NCBI GenBank assembly: GCA_945897365.1
Contig: CAMDFD010000020.1
Coordinates: forward strand, 1-46,151
Origin: Bordetella parapertussis
GTDB lineage: Bacteria > Pseudomonadota > Gammaproteobacteria > Burkholderiales > Burkholderiaceae_B
Direction: 5' to 3'
Length of the DNA stretch: 46,151 bases
The translations under genes were made by a program, and so were the position numbers. The notes beneath the pieces are model-generated. The model was not told where the DNA came from and did not search any database. It saw only the letters and a program-made list of their open reading frames with translations. Positions 17,374 through 25,746 of the stretch are shown one piece after another; position 1 is the first letter of the stretch, and every line of letters starts with the position of its first letter.

Positions 17374-17377
17374 CTAT

Positions 17378-18091
17378 TTAAATCTGTGCGCCGCGCATCC
17401 CCGATCGGCGCACAGCGTCGGCTAGCAAGCCGTTTTCTTTAATATGGGCGCAAAACCGAGCGACGGCAGGCAAGCCTTGCGCACGACTTTTGGGTATACC
17501 TATCGCAATACTTTCTCGACCCCACGCCCCCTCCAAGATGCGTGCACCGTCGAGCTGGTCAGCAAGCTCGCAAAGGATGGCTTTATTTGTGGCAAAGGCG
17601 TCAATGTCACAGGAGGAAAGGAGCGTGACGACCTCTTTTAGACTATTTGTGGAGACAACTTGTGCCTTCAGTAAAAGCTTAGGAAGCGTCGCCTCAGAGG
17701 TGCTACCCGCTGAAACACCCACTTTGAGACCGGATCTATCAATCTGCGCGATCGTCTGAACCTGACAATGGGCACCCACCAGATAGGTTTGATCGGTAAA
17801 CAGGATTGGGTCTGCAAAGGCAAGATACTCTGCGCGCACGGGCGTTGCGTTCACAAAGACAAAATCTAATTGTTCAAGTTTCGCTTGGGTAAGAATATCG
17901 CCATTCGTTGGGAAAATAACAGGTTCAAACTCTACATTGAGGTATTGTGCGAAAGCGCGACCGAGCTCAAAGCCTAAGCCCTTGTTTTCTTCGGGAGAAT
18001 CGCCAACAATCAGTGAACCTGGGCTGCCAGGGTATAAACCCACTCTCAAGCGCCCTGTTGGCGCGAGAAGTCGTGTCATGGGATCGGTCAT
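17378..18091 (-). CDS. Solute-binding-protein-like domain without signal peptide
   Basis: The 237-residue product resembles family 3 substrate-binding proteins: GRLRVGLYPG, then NKGLGFELGRAFAQYLN, VFVNATPVRAEYLAFADP and GLKVGVSAGSTSEA all match the two-lobed type II fold. No hydrophobic leader is present in either this start or the open extension to 18127, so it should stay in the cytoplasm. GGAG lies eight bases before the ATG at 18091. No permease or ATPase is adjacent. It could be a cytoplasmic ligand sensor or a binding-fold enzyme; transport is unlikely as it stands. Confidence 0.7.
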   Translation of the reverse strand: MTDPMTRLLAPTGRLRVGLYPGSPGSLIVGDSPEENKGLGFELGRAFAQYLNVEFEPVIFPTNGDILTQAKLEQLDFVFVNATPVRAEYLAFADPILFTDQTYLVGAHCQVQTIAQIDRSGLKVGVSAGSTSEATLPKLLLKAQVVSTNSLKEVVTLLSSCDIDAFATNKAILCELADQLDGARILEGAWGRESIAIGIPKSRAQGLPAVARFCAHIKENGLLADAVRRSGMRGAQI

Positions 18092-18153
18092 GTTGTGCGC
18101 TCCGATAGGAAATTGATCTAAAAACAAGACTTAAAGACTAGCAGTTAATTGCA

Positions 18154-18159
18154 TATAAT
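18154..18159 (+). promoter_or_regulatory. -10 element of the dienelactone hydrolase gene
   Basis: A perfect TATAAT lies 30 bases before the ATG. The -35 match 17 bases upstream is poor (TTAAAG). A strong AAAGGAGA ribosome site follows. Confidence 0.5.
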
Positions 18160-18188
18160 TTCGTGGTGTTTTCACAAAGGAGATAAAA

Positions 18189-18857
18189 ATGGGTAAGACA
18201 ATTCAGCTTAAAGCATCCGACGGTCACGAGTTCGACGCTTATGTCGCAGAGCCCGCTGGCAAGCCTCGCGGCCTCGTCGTGATTGCTCCGGAAATCTTCG
18301 GTATCAACCAGCATATCCAAGCCGTTGCAGACGGCTACGCCGCTGATGGCTACCTCAGCATCGCACCCGCTTTATTTGACCGTATTCAACGCAAGTACGA
18401 TACGGGCTATTCCCAGCCTGAAATCATGGCTGGTGTCGAAGTCATGAAAAAAATGAGTTTTGACCATGCCATGCTCGACGTGGCTGCAACGCTCAAGTTC
18501 GGCGAGTCTGCAGGCAAAGCAGCCATCGTTGGCTACTGCTGGGGTGGCGTTGTCGCCTGGCTCGCTGCAAGTCGCGTCCCGGGCTTGAGCTGTTCCGCTC
18601 CATATTATGGTGGCGGTATTCCAAACTTTCTGACTGAAAAGCCCCTCTGTCCGGTCATGTTCCATTTTGGCGAAACAGACCAATCCATTCCCATGGAAAA
18701 AGCCAAAGCCGTTGTCGCGGCGTATCCGAACGAACAGGCATTTTTCTATCCTGCCGATCACGGCTTTAATTGTGATCATCGTGGTTCTTACAATGCAGAG
18801 TCGGCCAAACTCGCTCGCGAAAGAACGCTCGGCATGATCCAGAAATACGTCGGCTAA
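18189..18857 (+). CDS. Dienelactone hydrolase family protein
   Basis: The protein has 222 residues, near the family's usual 230-240. The nucleophile is Cys117 in GYCWGG, with Glu36 in PEIFGIN, the Asp in FGETDQSIP and the His in ADHGFNCD. Carboxymethylenebutenolidases open dienelactones made in chlorocatechol breakdown; many homologues act on other lactones or esters. It stands alone with its own promoter and terminator, so context does not name the substrate. Confidence 0.88.
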   Translation: MGKTIQLKASDGHEFDAYVAEPAGKPRGLVVIAPEIFGINQHIQAVADGYAADGYLSIAPALFDRIQRKYDTGYSQPEIMAGVEVMKKMSFDHAMLDVAATLKFGESAGKAAIVGYCWGGVVAWLAASRVPGLSCSAPYYGGGIPNFLTEKPLCPVMFHFGETDQSIPMEKAKAVVAAYPNEQAFFYPADHGFNCDHRGSYNAESAKLARERTLGMIQKYVG

Positions 18858-18877
18858 ACTTACTAACTTGAGTGTGC

Positions 18878-18916
18878 AAAGGGGTGGATTGAAAATCTCA
18901 ATCCACCCCTTTTTTA
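18878..18916 (+). terminator. Strong rho-independent terminator
   Basis: A 15-pair perfect stem (AAAGGGGTGGATTGA with its complement) around a five-base loop is followed by six T residues. It lies 20 bases past the dienelactone hydrolase stop and just before the convergent PrpD gene, which it may also serve, although the T-run on that side is only three. Confidence 0.92.
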
Positions 18917-18926
18917 CGAACGAAAG

Positions 18927-20288
18927 CTAGTTTTTACCTGAAGCCAAACCAGGCAAATCTGAAACTTTGGCGACCTTTTCGAGAGACATCAGCGCATCAA
19001 ATAAACGCAATGCGGAAAACTCTACATTGCCGACACGCGCGCAATCCTCGAACTTACTCCACAGGTGCTCCCGACTCAAGGGAAGATCGGGTCCACCTCG
19101 CACCGCAACGACCTCACGACTTTTGATCACTTGTCCGTTTTTGAGCTTGACCGTGACCTGATCAAAGGGCGAATAACCTGGCAAATTTGGGTGTTCAGTT
19201 TCGTCTGCTTGAACTGACACCTTTTTTATCAGGTCTTGTACATCTTTTCTCAATACAAACTCATCAACCAACTCTGTCAGTCCGGCACGCTCAGCCACGA
19301 CACACGAAGCCATCGCGAACTCCATACTGAACTTAGCCTCGAGACCTGTCTGAGGGTGATGGTTGCGCAAGACTTTGGTGTTGCGCAAACTGGTGCGCGC
19401 GCTAATGCTTTCTATCTCCTCTGGCTTGAATTTTTTCTCAGCGACCAGATCAAGCATGCCATCGAGCGCACGATGCGTACAAAAGCAGAGTGGATATTTT
19501 TTAACTGAAAGTTTACTGACAGTCAGTTTCCAATTTTTTCCAGCCTCCACCGGCGAGGACACATCGAATCGTGTACCAGGCGATACCGCGGAAAGAAAAC
19601 CCTGTGGATGCTCAAGCGCATCAAGCGAGGAAGTAAAGCCGGCCTTTGCAAGCCGAGCAGCCAATACGCCCGACTGTGCAGAGCGTCCGGCGTGAAAAGG
19701 TTTGGTCATCGTGCCAAAATTCGCCATGATGCCAGCGCTTTGTGACGCACCGAGCGAAATCGCCATGGCGCATTGTTCAGCATTCAGTTTATGCAAAGAA
19801 GCGCAGGCGGCCGCTGCGCCAATAGAGCCCAAGATGCCCGTGGGATGCCAACCTTTGGTATGGTAATGCTCAGGATCGCGACGCGCCAATTCGGCCCAGA
19901 CTTCGTAACCCACCGCATAGGCGACGATCATATCTTTGCCTGAGGAGCCAAGCTCTTGGGCCTCCGCCAATATTGCTGGCACTAACACTGTGCTCGGGTG
20001 ACCTTTAATCGCGACATCGTCAAAATCAAGCGCGTGGGCCGCGACACCATTAATCCAGGCCGCATCCGTCGCACTCGCCGTGCGTGCGCCAAACACGAGC
20101 GTCGCAGGTCCAGGCGGCGGGGCAAGGACCTGCGTCAAGATTTGTGTAGGAGGTTCGTCGCGTCCTGCGAGCATCACGCCCACACAGTCAGCAAAACCCG
20201 TATGAATCACGTCAAGTGCCGCAGCAGGAATCTGTTCGAACTTAAGTTCTGAGGCAAAGGCGCCCAGATCACGAGTGATATTTGTCAT
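18927..20288 (-). CDS. MmgE/PrpD family protein
   Basis: The 453 residues match the MmgE/PrpD family, which includes 2-methylcitrate dehydratase, cis-aconitate decarboxylase and iminodisuccinate epimerase. Visible marks are DCVGVMLAGRDE, AAWINGVAAHALDFDD (about 77-92), HPTGILGSIGAAAA, and the KKYPLCFCTHRALDG region. These enzymes act on tricarboxylates or similar acids without cofactors. It lies 12 bases after the HMG-CoA-lyase-like gene with an AAGGAACC site, so the two form an operon. The exact reaction cannot be read from sequence. Confidence 0.88.
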   Translation of the reverse strand: MTNITRDLGAFASELKFEQIPAAALDVIHTGFADCVGVMLAGRDEPPTQILTQVLAPPPGPATLVFGARTASATDAAWINGVAAHALDFDDVAIKGHPSTVLVPAILAEAQELGSSGKDMIVAYAVGYEVWAELARRDPEHYHTKGWHPTGILGSIGAAAACASLHKLNAEQCAMAISLGASQSAGIMANFGTMTKPFHAGRSAQSGVLAARLAKAGFTSSLDALEHPQGFLSAVSPGTRFDVSSPVEAGKNWKLTVSKLSVKKYPLCFCTHRALDGMLDLVAEKKFKPEEIESISARTSLRNTKVLRNHHPQTGLEAKFSMEFAMASCVVAERAGLTELVDEFVLRKDVQDLIKKVSVQADETEHPNLPGYSPFDQVTVKLKNGQVIKSREVVAVRGGPDLPLSREHLWSKFEDCARVGNVEFSALRLFDALMSLEKVAKVSDLPGLASGKN

Positions 20289-20300
20289 GCGAGGTTCCTT

Positions 20301-21278
20301 TTAAGCGCCAGCGGCCAGTGACTCTTTCACCTTTAGACGTAGGCGATCCAGCGAACCCCCTTTCATCACCGAGCCAGGCAAGGGATGACCCACGACCTGC
20401 TCGGCGAGCAGCGCGGACTCGATCAGCTTCTCAAGGTTAATGCCCGTCTCGATCCCCATTTCTTGGCACATGAACACCAAGTCTTCTGTGCATACGTTAC
20501 CCGACGCGCCAGAATGAGAAGCAAAAGGACATCCGCCGAGCCCAGCAACTGCCGCATCAAATATACCGACCCCCATTTCCATGCCTGCGTAGGCGTTGGC
20601 GATCCCCATCCCTCTCGTGTCATGCAGATGGAGAGACAACTGAAGATCAGGATATTTATTACGCACGGCACCGACTACTTTGCGAATGGATCCTGGCGTC
20701 GCCCAGGCCATCGTATCCGCCAAGGACAGCACTTCTAGTTTGAAGTCATGCTCCGCAGACAAGTCATAAAAGGTCTGAATCATGTCCAAAATGCGAGATA
20801 CCGGGATATCGCCTTCGAAATTACAACCAAAAACCGCCATGATGCTGGCCCGATTGATCGTGACGTTGTAATGCTTGAACATCCCAATCATCGAGCGCAC
20901 GGCCTCGACGTTTTGCTCGAGTGTTCGCTTTTGGTTGCGCAAGAGAAATTTCTCTGACGCCGTCAAGGAAAGCGAACCGCGGATGTCCAATTTTTCCGTT
21001 GCGATGGCACGCTCGAGGCCTTTGTCATTGAGCCACAAGGCGGTGTAGCGCACACCGGGCTTACGGGTGAAGCCCTCGACGATCTCCGGTGCGTCAGCCA
21101 TCTGCGGCACAGCTTTAGGACTCACGAAGGACGTGACTTGAATCTGTTCGAGTCCTGTCTCGGACAAGCTATCGATCAACTCGATCTTACGTGACGTTGG
21201 AATCGGTCCTTTCTCGATTTGCATGCCCTCACGAGGACCTTCTTCGAGAATACGTACGCGCTTAGGTAAGTCTGACAT
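20301..21278 (-). CDS. HMG-CoA lyase-like aldolase (HMGL family)
   Basis: With the ATG at 21278, backed by an AGGAG site, the enzyme has 325 residues. The N-terminal metal/substrate motif reads EEGPREGMQ where HMG-CoA lyase has VGPRDGLQ. The metal ligands are in LHLHDTRGMG, and the active-site Cys loop is GGCPFASHSGASGNVCTEDL, two residues longer than the usual form. The family splits 3-hydroxy-3-methylacyl-CoA esters to acetyl-CoA and a keto acid; members include HMG-CoA and (R)-citramalyl-CoA lyases. Its partner PrpD gene points to a branched C5-C6 acid. An extension to 21317 lacks a ribosome site. Confidence 0.85.
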   Translation of the reverse strand: MSDLPKRVRILEEGPREGMQIEKGPIPTSRKIELIDSLSETGLEQIQVTSFVSPKAVPQMADAPEIVEGFTRKPGVRYTALWLNDKGLERAIATEKLDIRGSLSLTASEKFLLRNQKRTLEQNVEAVRSMIGMFKHYNVTINRASIMAVFGCNFEGDIPVSRILDMIQTFYDLSAEHDFKLEVLSLADTMAWATPGSIRKVVGAVRNKYPDLQLSLHLHDTRGMGIANAYAGMEMGVGIFDAAVAGLGGCPFASHSGASGNVCTEDLVFMCQEMGIETGINLEKLIESALLAEQVVGHPLPGSVMKGGSLDRLRLKVKESLAAGA

Positions 21279-21446
21279 GTCTGCTCCTGTGTTTTTAAAC
21301 TGCCCCTCTGATCTCATTCCAGAAAAGCATTCGCTGAAACGAGAGTAATACCGGCGCGAATCCTATGTCAATGTCACCTGATCCAAATGCATACAAGTCC
21401 ACTTATTGGAATCGGAATCCTTCCCTCCAGTTGGCCGTCAAAGAAA

Positions 21447-21452
21447 TATAAT
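21447..21452 (+). promoter_or_regulatory. -10 element of the flavoprotein gene
   Basis: A perfect TATAAT would start transcription near 21459, so the ATG at 21484 or 21496 is the likely start. No good -35 is seen. Confidence 0.4.
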
Positions 21453-21483
21453 CTGGCATGACCCTGTAGAAAACCTCTCTTTC

Positions 21484-22983
21484 ATGGATTCACAAATGAC
21501 TCAAAAAACTGCCCAGTCCGTTCACTGGGATGCCGAAGCGGATCTGGTCGTCGTTGGCTTTGGTGGAGCAGGCGCCGCAACCTCCATCACCGCCTCCGAG
21601 GCAGGCGCTTCAGTGATCTTATTGGATAAGGCACCCGAGGGGCAGGAAGGCGGCAATACGCGTGTAGCGTCACAGGGCTACCTGAATACATCCACGCCAG
21701 AAGGCGCAGCGACATATTTAAAAGCGCTCTGCGGACCCTACGAGGTGCCAGACGATATGGTTGAAGTATGGTCACAGGAAATGTGTCTAAATAATGAGTG
21801 GCTCACCTCAATTGGTGGAGACCCTCAAGAACACCAACACGGCTCGCATGGCACAGGCATCGAGTTTCCTGAGTTGCCCGGGTCAGACTGCGTCCATAAA
21901 TTTCACCACGGAGATATTTTGGGTTATTCAAAAACGTGGGAAATGCTGGCGGACGCCGTCAAGTCGCGTCCCATCGAGGTGCGTTACGAAAGCCCGGCAC
22001 AAAAGCTGATACAAGACCCACTGACACAAGAAGTATTAGGCGTCACTGCCCTTCACAAAGGCAAAACTCTCAATATCAAAGCTAAAAAAGGCGTTGTCCT
22101 GACCTGCGGCGGCTTTGAAAACAATCAGGAGATGATCCGCAACTACCTGACCGGTGTGCCATATTGCTATACCTCGGGCAGTCCCTTTAACGAAGGCGAT
22201 GGCATTCGCATGGCCATGGAGATCGGCGCGGACCTCTGGCACATGAACAACTACGCAGGACCTTCAATGGCCCTCAAAGTCCCCGAGTACCCCACAACAT
22301 TTTCAATGGTTGCCCTACATTTTTCGCACGAACCCAAGGGTGGCATGGTTGTTGTGGGTCCCGACGGAAAGCGCTTTACAGACGAGAAATATAAAACGCG
22401 CCACGGTAAAGTCGAACAAAACGGTAAATGGTACGCCATGCGTACGCCCTGTCCAATGTATATGATTTTCGATCAAGCGATGTTCGAAGATCGTCCCATC
22501 TATGAAGGTAAGCCGACACATGGTTGGACGCAAATTATGAGCGGGTATACATGGAGCGCAGACAATAAAGCCGAACTGTCAAAAGGCTGGATCAAAACCG
22601 CACCCACCTTGGCAGAGCTCAACAAAAAACTCAATCTGCCTGCAGGTAATCTCGAAGGCACCATCAAACGCTGGAACGAGCTTTGTGCCAAAGGAAAAGA
22701 CGAAGACTTTGATCGCGAAAAAATGCTTCAGCCTTTTGGCACAGGACCGTTTTATGCGGTTGAGCTCTCGCCATCGATGCTCAACACACAAGGTGGGCCA
22801 CGTCGTAACGCACGTGCGCAAATCGTACGGCCTGACGGCACACCAATTCCTCGCCTTTACAGCGCGGGCGAAATGGGTTCAATTTTCAGTTATTTGTATC
22901 AAGGCACTGGCAACATCGGTGAATGCTTTGCCTTCGGTCGTATCGCTGCGCGCAATGCTGTCGCGGACAAGCCTTGGTCTTAA
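21484..22983 (+). CDS. FAD-dependent dehydrogenase, fumarate-reductase/KstD-like
   Basis: The 499-residue flavoprotein begins with the dinucleotide-binding fold DLVVVGFGGAGAATSITA (about residues 20-37) followed by ILLDKAPEGQEGGNTRVAS. Later marks are GVVLTCGGFENN, GPDGKRFTDEKY and the C-terminal GTGNIGECFAFGRIAARNA FAD contact. Proteins of this group add or remove a hydrogen pair next to a carbonyl or carboxylate, as in fumarate or urocanate reductases and 3-ketosteroid dehydrogenases. No signal peptide or heme domain is present. The start could also be 21496; neither has a clear ribosome site. An open frame back to 21406 would span the -10 element. Confidence 0.85.
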   Translation: MDSQMTQKTAQSVHWDAEADLVVVGFGGAGAATSITASEAGASVILLDKAPEGQEGGNTRVASQGYLNTSTPEGAATYLKALCGPYEVPDDMVEVWSQEMCLNNEWLTSIGGDPQEHQHGSHGTGIEFPELPGSDCVHKFHHGDILGYSKTWEMLADAVKSRPIEVRYESPAQKLIQDPLTQEVLGVTALHKGKTLNIKAKKGVVLTCGGFENNQEMIRNYLTGVPYCYTSGSPFNEGDGIRMAMEIGADLWHMNNYAGPSMALKVPEYPTTFSMVALHFSHEPKGGMVVVGPDGKRFTDEKYKTRHGKVEQNGKWYAMRTPCPMYMIFDQAMFEDRPIYEGKPTHGWTQIMSGYTWSADNKAELSKGWIKTAPTLAELNKKLNLPAGNLEGTIKRWNELCAKGKDEDFDREKMLQPFGTGPFYAVELSPSMLNTQGGPRRNARAQIVRPDGTPIPRLYSAGEMGSIFSYLYQGTGNIGECFAFGRIAARNAVADKPWS

Positions 22984-23013
22984 TTTATTCCGCAATACAA
23001 ATCACTCGTGTAT

Positions 23014-23028
23014 GGACACTAGTGATAG
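23014..23028 (+). repeat. Left copy of an imperfect inverted repeat
   Basis: GGACACTAGTGATAG matches, in inverted form, 23943-23957 at 12 of 15 positions, with the first eight bases identical. The pair brackets the DUF4239 gene. They could be decayed ends of an insertion, but no transposase or target duplication is visible. Confidence 0.35.
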
Positions 23029-23056
23029 ACGATCACTTTGGAGCGGTATGAAGAAC

Positions 23057-23863
23057 TTATTTAGATATGTTCTTCAAACTTTCTAAGGTACCCATGAGCG
23101 GAATAGGCTTGATGTTTTCTGACCCTTCATAAGGATTTATATACAAGACAGCAATACTCACAGTAATCCAGATGCTCAAGCAATAAAGGGTTAAGGCGGT
23201 AATTCCTGTCTTTACGCTGTGCCGATGAACTGCAGCCACGCCTATGGCGGATATCAGACCCAAAAATATAGTCAAGATCCATTTTCCATAGGCGTTATCC
23301 AAATAACCCAAGGACAGTCTTTGCTCGCGGGCAGCTCGTAATTCACTTAGCGCGCTAATAAATGCGCTACTCATTGCTGAATCTATACAACTGAGGCTCT
23401 TGCCGGATGCTTGATTACAGGCAGTAACACCCTGCCAGATACTAAGTTCCATACCATCGATCAATGCTTGTGCTTTTGGACTAGGAGATTTATTTGATGA
23501 AGCAGCCCATTCCTTGTTAAGTACGTCTTCTAAATACGTCTTCACGGAGAGCTTGATATTATTTTGTAGCTCTGGGGTGCCAACAGGAATATTTAAAATA
23601 CGGAGGACTGCTGCAGACTCTTTAATGAGTGCTGTTTTTGCATAAGAATAATTCTGCCATGCATCTGAGGACATAAAGCCCATTAGAAATGCAAACATAA
23701 TTGCTGGCAAAGCCAAAAATGGTGTTACGAGCGGGACTTCAATGAGGTGATTGAATAATGAAGTCTTGTAGACCAGATAATAAGAGAGCAAGCCCAAGCC
23801 AAGGCTGCATGAAAACGTGATAATCAGGGGAACTAATTCCCCAATAAAAGACCCGAAAGGCAT
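23057..23863 (-). CDS. DUF4239-like (bestrophin-like) membrane protein
   Basis: The 268-residue product has two membrane segments near the N-terminus (about 9-33 and 46-66), a soluble middle of about 110 residues, then two segments at about 197-240. This two-plus-two layout and the SSDAWQNYSYAKTALIKESAA stretch (in outline) fit DUF4239 proteins, whose function is unknown. The gene is visibly more AT-rich than its neighbours. The start at 23863 has a distant AAGGA; an extension to 23899 is possible. A GAAGAAC/GTTCTTC hairpin spans the stop codon. It stands alone between two plus-strand units. Confidence 0.6.
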   Translation of the reverse strand: MPFGSFIGELVPLIITFSCSLGLGLLSYYLVYKTSLFNHLIEVPLVTPFLALPAIMFAFLMGFMSSDAWQNYSYAKTALIKESAAVLRILNIPVGTPELQNNIKLSVKTYLEDVLNKEWAASSNKSPSPKAQALIDGMELSIWQGVTACNQASGKSLSCIDSAMSSAFISALSELRAAREQRLSLGYLDNAYGKWILTIFLGLISAIGVAAVHRHSVKTGITALTLYCLSIWITVSIAVLYINPYEGSENIKPIPLMGTLESLKNISK

Positions 23864-23942
23864 ATGGCTCGTATCCTTAAAAACACTCCAATTACACATC
23901 GAATACTAATGACTCGTAGGCTGTAACTCATGCCTGCCCATA

Positions 23943-23957
23943 ATAGCAGTAGTGTCC
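23943..23957 (-). repeat. Right copy of the imperfect inverted repeat
   Basis: This is the inverted partner of 23014-23028. It lies 80 bases upstream of the DUF4239 start. The rest of the 23900-24155 gap shows no gene; a six-pair GC-rich hairpin (24119-24136) lies just before the truncated Bug gene. Confidence 0.35.
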
Positions 23958-24155
23958 GTTAATTTTTATAGGAATTTCGCTCGCAATCGACGCGAGGCTT
24001 GATGCGTCCATATATTGAAAATTTGGCGCGTTTGAGTCGATGAACTAAAAACGTTTAGGTTCAGCCCCCTCTTTGTGCTAGGATAAATTTGGTCATAATA
24101 AAAAAACATGAGACAACACGCGCCTCCCAAGGCGCGCAACACAAGGGGACACCAC

Positions 24156-24634
24156 ATGAAGACCGTTCATACAGCCTGTGCATCGTTACTCGCGGGTATC
24201 TTGATGTCGTTCAGTGCATTTTCTACAACGGCGCTCGCGCAAGCGCAAAACTTCCCTAATAAACCTATCAAGATCGTCGTGCCCTTTGTGCCGGGCGGTG
24301 GCTCCGATAGCGTCGCGCGTGTGATCGCAAAAGGGATGACCGAGCAATTAGGGCAACCCGTCGTCGTTGAAAACAGAGGTGGCGCCAACACCATCATCGG
24401 CTCCGAATATGTTGCCAAGTCAGCACCCGATGGCTATACCTTGTTGGTCTGCACAACGGCCTTTGCGACCAATCCAAGCATGTATAAACTTCCCTTCGAT
24501 ACGATCAGCTTGTCAATACCGGAAATCCTATGCTCAAGCGTCCATTACCGCCCAAAGAGTTTAAAGCGTTCGTCGAAGTTGATATTGAGAGATGGAGAAA
24601 AATCGTGACCGATGGAAAAGTGACGCTTCAATAA
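24156..24634 (+). pseudogene. Bug/TctC binding-protein gene with internal deletion
   Basis: The first 115 codons encode an intact signal peptide (cut near ALAQA) and a typical Bug N-terminus: IVVPFVPGGGSDSVAR, then KSAPDGYTLLVCTT and NPSMYKLPFD. Near 24503 the similarity jumps to the family's C-terminus in another frame, from DQLVNTGNP to PPKEFKAFVEVDIERWRKIV, ending with TAA at 24632-24634. About 170 residues of the usual 325 are missing, and the frame is shifted by two. The reading frame from the start runs on to 24608 with unrelated residues. A short GAT repeat flanks the joint (GATACGATC). This was probably the receptor for the TctB/TctA system at 28267-30277. Confidence 0.88.
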
Positions 24635-24694
24635 TTCATCCTGATCCGTTCTAGTCACGGATCTATTTTTTGAATACATAAAAAGAGGTTTAGC

Positions 24695-25225
24695 ATGTCT
24701 GCTCTTTCTGAGTCATTAAAAAAATATATCGGTATCCAGTCTGAAACCGAAGTCGCGTGCGATATCGTTGAACGCGGCGCAGTGAGGCGTTATGCGCAAG
24801 CAATCATGTACGAGGATCCTATTTTCGATGAGCCTTGCGAAAACAATAGTCGCTTTGGTGGGCCTGTTGCTCCGCCACTCTTTCCCACACACATGTTTCG
24901 GCGTGCCTTCGGCAAACTGGATCCTATTCAAGACAACGCGAAAAATCCAGATTTTGATGGCATTATCGCCGCGACAAGCGCACAGGGATTGCCTGCAATC
25001 GAACCCTTGGCAGGATATGCCCTGTTAAATGGTGGCTCTGAAATCGAGTTCTTCCGCTACGCACGCCATGGGGAGACCATCAAACTCACGTCTCGCTATG
25101 CTGACATCACTGAAAAAGAAACAAGCAAAGGACCGATTATTTTGGTCGTGATCGAGTCAGAGTATCAAAATAGCGAGGGTGAGCTCCTCATCCGCACGCG
25201 ACGCACGCAGATCAGGAGGAAATGA
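24695..25225 (+). CDS. MaoC-type hydratase subunit, N-terminal hotdog half
   Basis: The 176-residue protein is a single FAS1-like/MaoC_dehydrat_N hotdog: VERGAVRRYAQAIMYEDPIFDE, then the RFGGPVAPPLFPTHMF substrate-side loop, and a C-terminal strand with EKETSKGPIILVVIESEY (all in outline). It corresponds to the first half of the fused hydratase at 8372-9517. Its stop is followed one base later by the ATG of the other half, so the two subunits are co-translated and probably form a heteromer that hydrates an enoyl-CoA. Confidence 0.82.
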   Translation: MSALSESLKKYIGIQSETEVACDIVERGAVRRYAQAIMYEDPIFDEPCENNSRFGGPVAPPLFPTHMFRRAFGKLDPIQDNAKNPDFDGIIAATSAQGLPAIEPLAGYALLNGGSEIEFFRYARHGETIKLTSRYADITEKETSKGPIILVVIESEYQNSEGELLIRTRRTQIRRK

Positions 25226-25226
25226 C

Positions 25227-25709
25227 ATGGCACTAGGTAAAACACCCTATTTTGAGGATGTCGCGATTGGCGCCGAAATCCCTGGTCTTGAAAAAGGTCC
25301 CCTGACGACTGCGCATCTGATGCGCTGGTCGGCCGCGATGGAAAACTGGCACAAGATTCATTATGACAAACCGTTTGCGATGGAGCATGACAAGCTGCCC
25401 GGCCTGCTGATCAATGGCTCACTCAAGCAACAGTTTGTACTGCAACTACTTGCTGACTGGGCAGGTCCACAAGGCTGGGCGTGGAAAGCGAGCTTTCAGT
25501 TTCGGGCGATGAACCTTGTAGAGGAAACCGTGCGCGCTTGGGGCCGTGTCACGAGCAAACGCGAAGGACCTGACTTTGGTCTCATCGATATCGAGTTGGG
25601 GATTATCAACGATGCCGGCAAGGAATCCACACCTGGCACAGCGATTGTTGCACTCCCCTATAAGAACGGTAAAGCGCTGCCCTATCCATTTGTTCCACCA
25701 ATACTGTAA
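25227..25709 (+). CDS. MaoC-type hydratase subunit, C-terminal hotdog half
   Basis: The ATG at 25227 has a GGAGGA site within the end of the preceding gene; the frame is open back to 25179 without support. The 160 residues form one MaoC hotdog starting YFEDVAIGAEIPGLEKGPLT (in outline). The active-site helix reads MENWHKIHYDKPFA, like the WxxHRIHYDxPYA pattern of mesaconyl-CoA-type hydratases. It should pair with the 24695 product. The substrate is probably an unsaturated dicarboxyl-CoA, given the two CoA transferases that follow; this is inference. Confidence 0.82.
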   Translation: MALGKTPYFEDVAIGAEIPGLEKGPLTTAHLMRWSAAMENWHKIHYDKPFAMEHDKLPGLLINGSLKQQFVLQLLADWAGPQGWAWKASFQFRAMNLVEETVRAWGRVTSKREGPDFGLIDIELGIINDAGKESTPGTAIVALPYKNGKALPYPFVPPIL

Positions 25710-25746
25710 ACACATTAACTACTCTCAACCTAAAGGAAGAGCGCGA

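Noticed and set aside
23021..23037. AGTGAT/ATCACT hairpin after the flavoprotein gene as a terminator
   Set aside because: The stem is short and no T-run follows.
23014..23957. A complete insertion sequence
   Set aside because: The enclosed gene encodes a DUF4239-like membrane protein, not a transposase, and no target-site duplication is visible; kept only as a possible scar.
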